The notes below the pieces were generated by a model that was not told the origin of the DNA, searched no databases, and worked only from the letters and a program-made list of their open reading frames with translations. A stretch of 64,000 nucleotides of DNA from Mytilus californianus (taxonomy: Eukaryota > Mollusca > Bivalvia > Mytilida > Mytilidae), in NCBI RefSeq assembly GCF_021869535.1, contig NW_026262668.1, forward strand, positions 139,115,635 to 139,179,634, in the 5' to 3' direction. Positions within the stretch are counted from its first letter, which is position 1, and each line of letters starts with the position of its first letter. A program made the translations under genes and the position numbers. This document shows, piece after piece, positions 57,452-64,000 of the stretch.

Positions 57452-57600
57452 CTATGTTTTGTTCAACATTTTACCAACTAAAATTGATATAACAATTGCT
57501 GTGGAATATTTTGTAACCAGCTATATTTTTCTAATTTCAGCTATGTTTTGTTCAACATTTTACCAACTATAATTGATATAACAATTGCTGTGGTATATTT
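57452..57600. repeat. 89 bp duplication spanning the exon 8 acceptor
   Basis: CTATGTTTTGTTCAACATTT and TACCAACTAAAATTGATATA follow a TTTTCAG at 57451. The same sequence begins again at 57541 after CTAATTTCAG. The first copy has ACTAAA where the second has ACTATA. The 89 base period is not a multiple of three, so use of the first acceptor would shift the frame. Confidence 0.95.
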
Positions 57601-57662
57601 TATAACTGCCTTCAACTACATTTTTGGACTCCTTGTATTTCTTTGTATGGCCATGTATTTAG
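57541..57662 (+). CDS. ABCB6-type transporter, coding exon 8
   Basis: The second of two tandem acceptors; 122 bases giving (S)YVLFNILPTIIDITIAVVYF then FGLLVFLCMAMYL, ending TTTAG|GTATGT. It holds two core membrane helices. The second copy is taken as genuine because it alone continues into the conserved second half of the exon in frame. Confidence 0.93.
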
Positions 57663-57968
57663 GTATGTTAATTTTTTACAACAAACATGAAGAAACATTA
57701 AAACAAAAATTACAGAATTTTTGTTATAACGCAGTCATTATGAGAATGATTTTTAGAATGGAATATTTTATAAACAAAAGTTACATCTTAAAGCAGTCCA
57801 ATATTTTACAGTTTTATGTCAGGTTTTACATATCTTTAAAAGTCAAGTTAAAATCAGATTATTAGCAGAAACATTATTTCTACCATCAAATATTCTGCAC
57901 ACAATAATATCCCAATATTTCACATTAATAAATCATGTAAATTTCATGCATCTTTGTAAATTCCACAG

Positions 57969-58078
57969 GTCTTACAATATGGATAACAGAATGGAGAACT
58001 AAGTATCGCAGAGAAATGAATTTAATGGACAATCAAATAAATACAAAGGCTGTTGACTCCTTGCTCAACTTTGAAACG
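57969..58078 (+). CDS. ABCB6-type transporter, coding exon 9
   Basis: Acceptor AAATTCCACAG; 110 bases giving (G)[20 protein letters not shown] then [12 protein letters not shown], ending [18 protein letters not shown] and [14 protein letters not shown] across the junction are hallmarks of the family. The donor region is repeated downstream in the intron. Confidence 0.95.
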
Positions 58079-58417
58079 GTGAGACAAAAAAATGTCAGGT
58101 TATAGATTATTGACAATCAGAGAAATACAAAAACGTTTGACTCCTTACTTAACTTTGAAACGGTAATACAAAATATATCTGTTCTTAGATTACTGACAAT
58201 CTGAGACATGAAAAAGCTTTCATACCTTGGCAAAAATTTGTTCATAAATTAATTACAATCAGAGAAATACCTAGGCATACATTTTTTCTTAGGTTAATGA
58301 CAATCTGGGAAAGGCAGAAGCTTTCATACCTAGGCATACATTTGTTCTTAGATTACTGACAATCTGAAAAAGACAGAAGTTGTTGATTCATAACTCAACA
58401 TTGAAACAATAAGAAAA
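58028..58417. repeat. Repeats spanning the exon 9 donor
   Basis: The exon end GACAATCAAATAAATACAAA through TTTGAAACGGTGAGACAAAA recurs from 58112 with TTTGAAACGGTAATACAAAA. More diverged, partly shortened units begin with GACAAT or ACAATC at about 58195, 58254, 58299 and 58358. The last ends CAACATTGAAACAATAAGAA. Traces continue past the hAT elements at 61385-61480. Confidence 0.88.
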
Positions 58418-58497
58418 ATTACTTGAAAAGAGATGATAAGGTGAATCAAATCATGACACAAAATCACTATAATCACATGAACCAAAGGAGTTTTATT

Positions 58498-61230
58498 CAG
58501 GGCTTCCAAAATTATTTTTAGCTAGCCGGACATTTTATATATTATCCCGATTTTAATCCCTTAAGACTAAATAAACTAAAGGCAATTATGGTAATCAGTT
58601 GCCGAGTTGGCCATCCCAATGATTGACATTAAAAAAACCGATATTAAACTTTCTTTGATTCAAATTCGAAGTTCTGACGTAAACTGTTAAATTGGCAGTG
58701 CATCATTCGAAGTGTGCAACATCAGCGTACTTATATCGCCTTAGACTCTTTATTTGTGCAAAATAACGTTGTCGAAAACTTTACTTTCGTTTTTATACCG
58801 GATGTTATCTTGACAATGGTAAAACATGGACCAGAGACCAGGGCTTCCAAAATTTCCTGACGACAGCCGGACATTTTTCAAAGAAATATTTTTGACGGTC
58901 AATGATCAGCTGGATACTTAAATGTAACTGAGAGGATGCATAAATTGATATATGTGTCTAAATAATTAGTAGTGTTATATGCAATAAAATTATTTATAAC
59001 TGTTTTGTTTTCTTCATTCTAAAAATAAATAAAATATTATCCTCGGTATTGTGTCATTTTTCTGTGTATCGTAATACAGTAACCATCATTGCATCAATCA
59101 GCTTCAGTACCTGACTGTTCTCATGTTTTTGTTTCTGTTTATATAATCTATCTTCTCTCTGTGAGTACTTAACACTTTGTAAATTAAGGCCATCTTATTT
59201 GAAACTGTTGATGTTGGCTTTAATTGCAGTACAACTTGATCATCAATACACGTGATACTTTTCTTTTTGTGTATTGATTACCTGACCACGTGACTTTTAC
59301 AACTAATGCGGTATTTATAGATAACATTGAGGAGGCCCGATGAAGGATATTGTTTTAAACCGTGTAAAATCTACTGAACAGTGATAACATTTTTCTTTGT
59401 ACAATTTCCCAACCTGATTTAGAAAATAAGGAATAAATAAAAACATACTCAGTTGATAAATAATTTAATGAATAACAACATGATACCTACCAAGCTTATC
59501 CTCATAAGTTGATCTAAAGCGTCAATACCTAGACTACACCTTAGTCGATCATAATTCCCACGGCAGGACTTAACTTCACGTCGGACATCACCTCTTTCTC
59601 TATAACATCGGAAATTGTCTGAATAAATTCGGAGCAGGCATTGTTCTCTTGATATAATTTAGAAGTGATCACAGCACCATTTAACTTAGTTAAATCATTT
59701 ATTGACTGAAATTTGTCCATTGGTTTTTCCTATATATTTTAGTAAATTTTCCCCTTGAGAGTACCCCAGTATTTAACACGATGTACAGTGTTAAATAAAA
59801 TAATATATATCATACTTATTCATTTATAAATATCCTTATTTGAAGAATAACTTTTAAATATCAGGATACTTTTAAAACTGAATGCTCATTTAAAATAATA
59901 TCTATAAAGCGTAATTAAATAGGATGTTGTTCCATACACGCTTACATGTTTGACCTCGTTTACCGGATTACCTTTATGTACATTGTTATGCATCATTAAT
60001 TCTATTGATAAAGATAAGCTAAGGACACCTCATCAAAGGTAACAAACCTGTAATCAGTGAATGATTTATGGCTTCAATGTAACTTATTGAAGGGATAATT
60101 GTTTGACAGCTTGTTGTTATTTAAATAAAAGAAAACGTGTTTTTTCTACTTTTTATTGATGTACACAAGCTAAAGACCAAGCCGTACATTTATGTACCCA
60201 GAGGATTAGACTAACTGAGACACTTCAAAGTATCTGAAATATGCTGCTTCTGTTTTATTAAACCCAATTATGACCGAAATATCTTTGTGAAATAGATTGC
60301 CACAATTATAAACTAAAATGCCCAAACGGACATGCCCAAAGCCCCAAACGGACATTTTTATCGATCGATAGTTGGTAAAAATTGAAATGACCGTTTCATG
60401 AAAATGCCTTGAATAACAAAATGTGGCACACCAATTCTATTTGACCGTTTGAGGCTGAGAGCAGACGGTCTTTTTATGAAAGTTTCGGTCAAGTCCGGAA
60501 TATATGACCGTTTTGGAAGCCCTGCCAGAGACGGATACGTAAATTCCGTGTACGTTTGCAAAGCGTGAATGAGTGGAAGTAGCTCTTTCTACGTTATTTC
60601 TTCAAGAAAATATTCGAAATAAACGTGAGATAAAGGTATCAATGACAATTTAAGCATTTTTTGAAGAAATTAGGATGCATAATTAAATTTCACACCAGCG
60701 CACATGCGCACACGTGTACTAGTTCAAACAGAGACATGTCTCTAGGTTCAAACAACGTGGTTATGACGATTTTTCATTTTCACCTTTTTAATTTTTTCAT
60801 CAAATCATATTTGTAAACGTATTTCTGATAATTTAAACCTTTTTGACTAAATTAATTAGATGCAAACTGCTGAAATGTAAGAAAATAACTTTGAATAGAC
60901 CGATCAATGTCCGGTTCAAAATAGTTTACCTGTCACCTGAACAGGTAAATTTCAGCTGTTTGACAACTAATTAGCCTTGATTAAAATGAGAAGGTATTAA
61001 AGTAGGGGTTGTTTTGATAGTACTTAATGATCATGTCACTTTTATGACCGGAAATGTGTGGCTGTTAAAGGCAAAACGTTGGGTCTAAAAGATCGCGAAT
61101 TGTGTTAAAATGACCGTCTCTTAAAGCCTTGAAAACTAAAAAGTAGATGACCGTTTCATGCTTTGCCCAGCCGGACTTTTACCGGACATTATACAAATGT
61201 CCGGCATATATGACCGTATTGGAAGCCTTG
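58498..61230. mobile_element. Outer hAT-type element
   Basis: The ends CAGGGCTTCCAAAATT and ATTGGAAGCCTTG are inverted repeats. GTTTTATT stands directly outside both (58490-58497 and 61231-61238), a perfect 8 bp duplication as made by hAT transposases. Repeats near the ends include TGACCGTTT and GCCGGACATT. After removal of the inner element about 1.04 kb remain, with no transposase frame, so it is non-autonomous. Confidence 0.88.
58839..60524. mobile_element. Inner hAT-type element nested in the outer one
   Basis: 1,686 bases with ends CAGGGCTTCCAAAA and TTTTGGAAGCCCTG, and a perfect 8 bp duplication CCAGAGAC (58831-58838 and 60525-60532). It shares its ends and the subterminal GCCGGACATTT and ATGACCGTTT motifs with the outer element, so both belong to one family. 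No long open frame. Confidence 0.92.
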
Positions 61231-61384
61231 GTTTTATTTCTGTTCTTCATCTCAAAGTCAAATTGAGACCTTCAAGAAGGAGGACAAACTCTCATCTCAG
61301 TTACAAAAATTAGTTATGAGATAACTTTAGACAGAGAAAGAAAACAATCTATTTCAACTATGAGACAGTTGAACAAAAAACATA

Positions 61385-61470
61385 AGCTTATAGAATCAAC
61401 TGAGAAACCAGAGAAAACAAAAACTTATAGAATCAACTGAGAAACCAGAGAAAACAAAAACTCTCAACTC
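61385..61470. repeat. 40 bp tandem pair
   Basis: CTTATAGAATCAACTGAGAA with ACCAGAGAAAACAAAAA occurs twice in tandem, then 'ctctcaactcaactttgaaatg' resembles the exon 9 end again. Confidence 0.75.
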
Positions 61471-61654
61471 AACTTTGAAATGTTGACCAGGAAAAATATA
61501 AATAAACTACATGAAATAAGATAAGGAGACAACAACTCAAAAACACAAACATAGCATAGAAGGCATCTATGTGTAACACATATAGTCCTAAATACCATTC
61601 ATTGTAATGTACTTTTGTATGGAATGAGATGTTGAGATTTTTTTTCTTCTTAAG

Positions 61655-61720
61655 GTAAAATATTACGGAGCCTCAGAGTTTGAGACCAACAGATACGATG
61701 ATGCCATACTGAAATATCAA
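61655..61720 (+). CDS. ABCB6-type transporter, coding exon 10
   Basis: Acceptor TTTTTCTTCTTAAG; 66 bases giving VKYYGASEFETNRYDDAILK then YQ, ending CAA|GTAGGT. NFET|VKYY continues exon 9 in phase. It is the cytosolic helix of the second coupling region. Confidence 0.93.
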
Positions 61721-61973
61721 GTAGGTTCAGAAATAAAATGAATTATTTACACCATTTAACTGATTTCTTACAAACATCCAGGTTACTGTACCTTAGATTA
61801 ACACGAATTTTCCATGGAGAATTTAAATTTCAGTAGTTCAATATATTTTTCAAGGCACTTACATAACCAAAATAGACGAGTTATGAGAAAATTGGTTAAA
61901 GATGAATGGAATATGCTGTAATTGTCATTCCATATCAATGTGATGGATGTAAATGTATAATTAGTTACATATT

Positions 61974-62093
61974 GTGCTAGTGACCTAATACGATATATAT
62001 GGCGTCAGTAAATTCCATATGGGGTGAGAGCGAAGCTCAAATCCCCATATGGAATTTACTGACCCCATATATATAGTATTAGGTCACTAGCAC
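61974..62093. repeat. Large hairpin, about 51 bp arms
   Basis: GTGCTAGTGACCTAATACGA with TATATATGGCGTCAGTAAAT and TCCATATGGGG is mirrored, with few mismatches, by 62043-62093. The loop TGAGAGCGAAGCTCAAAT is itself partly palindromic. It lies in ABCB6 intron 10. Confidence 0.9.
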
Positions 62094-62814
62094 ACTGTCT
62101 ACGAATTTATCTTACTGACTATCTTAACATGTGGTATTTAGACTAGTGGCCTATCAAGGTGATCAAGTCTTCAATACTTAGTATTAAGAACCTACTTCCA
62201 TTGGTCTATACAAAAACAAATGCCAACAATAACAACTTGTTAGCTTTGAATGTGTTTTATGAATTTATTTCAATCAATCATCATCAATTTCTTCGTCTGT
62301 TGAAACCTTCAGATTTTTCCTCAACACCGTGTTGTTTTTACAAAGGGATGTAACACCACTACTAACCGTGTATTGAAATAAACCACGCATACTTACCCCA
62401 TATGAAATATACACGGTCTCCACACAGTTGCTTTTAACCAATCATATTCCTAGAAATGTATAGGAGGTAAGATAAACACGTATATGGTAATTGAATGATG
62501 GAATGACAGGTGCTGGTACCACTCTATGCCTTAGTAGCAAGGGTATCAACAAAAATTTGATAGGAGGGTAAAATGCTTCAAATTAACAACATGATTATGT
62601 GAATTTACAATCTATTTGATTGAAAATATTTAAGATACCTGAATTTTATTTTCTGAAATTATATAATAGCACATCTATGAAAATAGAATTTGCCCCAATA
62701 TAAAGAAATACCTGCAGAACAAAGAGTAAATCTGTCAGATTTCTATTTTTGATGATTGCTGCAAAGTATACTATGCCCAACTCTGTGTTTAAACCGTTTT
62801 ATTTTTTTTGGCAG

Positions 62815-63029
62815 AAAGCAGAATGGAAATCTATGGCCACATTAAACGTGTTAAACACTCTACAGAACCTCGTGATAACAATGTCTACAGTGGCAGGCTG
62901 TCTGCTGTGTGCCTGGGCCGTGGTCCATAGTCTCAGTAACCTACACCTAACTGTTGGGGACTATGTGTTGTTTGGTACTTATCTCATGCAATTGTATGGA
63001 CCTTTAAATTGGTTAGGAACCTATTACAG
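62815..63029 (+). CDS. ABCB6-type transporter, coding exon 11 (last in window)
   Basis: Acceptor TTTTTTTTGGCAG; 215 bases giving [20 protein letters not shown], a span [13 protein letters not shown], and [20 protein letters not shown] then LGTYYR, ending TACAG|GTCAGT. The [10 protein letters not shown]...PLNW-GTYYR segment is highly conserved and precedes the linker to the nucleotide-binding domain. Walker A, signature and Walker B must be encoded beyond the window, so the gene is truncated here. Confidence 0.95.
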
Positions 63030-63224
63030 GTCAGTATTTGTTTCATAAACCATTCCTATGGAATTATTCTGCAATCTGAATAAATGAAAATGTATGGTTA
63101 ATATCAAAGGGACAGCAACCCTATGGCCTTTGTCTATGCATTCATTAATATTCTGCATCATTTTCACTACAGATTTAAGAAAGAAGTATAGTCAATGAGG
63201 CTCAAATATGGCCTTTATTTCTAG

Positions 63225-63385
63225 CTTAACTTTTGTCCCCTGTGCAACGTGTTGCGGGAGACATAGAAATACCAGGTATCTGTCTGTCCAGTCTTGTTAG
63301 CGCTCTCACATGTACAATTTTTGCCAGATTTTTATAAAACTTATATCATAGGTTTATAACAGCATTGTCTCGGACAAGTTTGAAA
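63225..63385. repeat. Dispersed repeat fragment
   Basis: 'gagcgctctcatgtgtacaat' like sequence occurs at about 63300-63335 and again at 63433-63480 together with 'ccagatttttataaaac', suggesting an older direct repeat now partly overlapped by retroelement sequence. Confidence 0.45.
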
Positions 63386-63479
63386 ATAAGTGCAGATCAA
63401 CAATTTTCAAAAGAGTTATGCCCTTGGAAATATTAATGATTTTGAGCGCTCTCATGTGTACAATTCTTGCAAGATTTTT

Positions 63480-63980
63480 ATGAAACATAGGAAGAAAGAA
63501 AAGAAGTTAGCAGTATCCTTTAACTTCAGTTTCAGCTATATAGATGATGTTCTCTCACTAAATAAATCTCATCGAACTTGAGATAAAGGATTCAACAGAT
63601 ACAGTTAAGTCTGCCTCATATCTTGACTTACATCTAGAATTTGACAATGAGGATCGTTTGAAAACAAAACTTTACGACAAAAGAGATGATTTCAGCTACC
63701 CCATTGTGAACTTTCCATTTCTATGTAGCAACATTCCATCAGCGCTTGCATACGAAATATATACTCCCAGTTGATACGATATTTCAGGTCTTGTATTTCC
63801 TATCATGATTTCCTTGATAGAGGGTTGCTGCTTACAAGGAAGCTATTAAACCAAGAGTTCAAAGTGATGAAGTTGAAATCATTCATTCGTAAATTATACG
63901 GACACCATCATGAGTTGGTTGACCGTTTTGGAATATCCATTTCAGAGACGACAACGGATATGTTCCAATTGTTGTAACTA
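63480..63980 (+). pseudogene. Reverse-transcriptase remnant (tail-C type)
   Basis: Plus-strand pieces in several frames: KKLAVSFNFSFSYIDDVLSL (catalytic-type YIDD), SASYLDLHLEFDNEDRLKTK, LYDKRDDFSYPIVNFPFLC, then DRGLLLTRKLLNQEFKVMKL and HHELVDRFGISISETTTDM. A deletion after LNKS and several stops break it. It lies in ABCB6 intron 11. Its C-terminal part matches the tail-C remnant at 45110-45330. Confidence 0.8.
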
Positions 63981-64000
63981 CAATCCCTTCCCCTTTTCCC

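Noticed and set aside
57548..57865. A single 105-codon gene
   Set aside because: It is ABCB6 exon 8 read through its GTATGT donor into the intron; the conserved part stops at 57662.
58498..61230. One single large transposon of 2.7 kb
   Set aside because: Two independent pairs of ends and two different 8 bp duplications show that one element is nested in another.

Overview
The window looks like nuclear DNA of a bivalve mollusc, most likely a Mytilus-type marine mussel. This is inferred from AT-rich sequence, spliced genes with GT-AG introns, many minisatellites, and several dispersed repeat families that I recognise as mussel-like. No prokaryotic layout, rRNA or CRISPR array was seen. The species call rests on memory of repeat families; I could not run a search.

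Two protein genes can be built. (1) A four-exon gene on the minus strand spans about 38,696 to 2,797. Its exons are 38656-38696, 27245-27333, 15005-15048 and 4551-2797. All junctions are in phase and give a 642-residue coiled-coil protein that I do not recognise. (2) The 5' part of an ABCB6-type half ABC transporter lies on the plus strand. Eleven coding exons from 48247 to 63029 encode about 547 residues: the N-terminal TMD0 and nearly all of the ABC membrane domain. The ATP-binding domain must lie beyond the right edge.

The rest is repeats. Three retroelement 3'-tail families recur across the window. Each can be tied to a decayed reverse-transcriptase fragment of one broad type (GIPMG and Y-L/I-DD motifs, YGVYISQL-like C-terminal region). 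Tail A goes with the fragment at 29.0-29.8 kb, tail B with the one at 10.1-11.0 kb, and tail C with the one at 45 kb. The left and middle parts also carry minisatellites of 21, 36, 39, 40, 54, 68 and 81 bp, a 280 bp tandem duplication, foldback structures, and a 768 bp inverted-repeat element with a 9 bp target duplication.

The most unusual pattern is in the ABCB6 gene. Four exon-intron boundaries have been copied in tandem together with their splice sites: the donor of coding exon 1 (4 copies), the acceptor of exon 4 (3 copies, 57 bp each, all in frame), the acceptor of exon 8 (2 copies), and the donor of exon 9 (2 clear copies plus decayed ones). The coiled-coil gene likewise has a 40 bp minisatellite whose last unit contains its stop codon. 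Intron 9 of ABCB6 also holds two nested hAT-type elements with perfect 8 bp target duplications.
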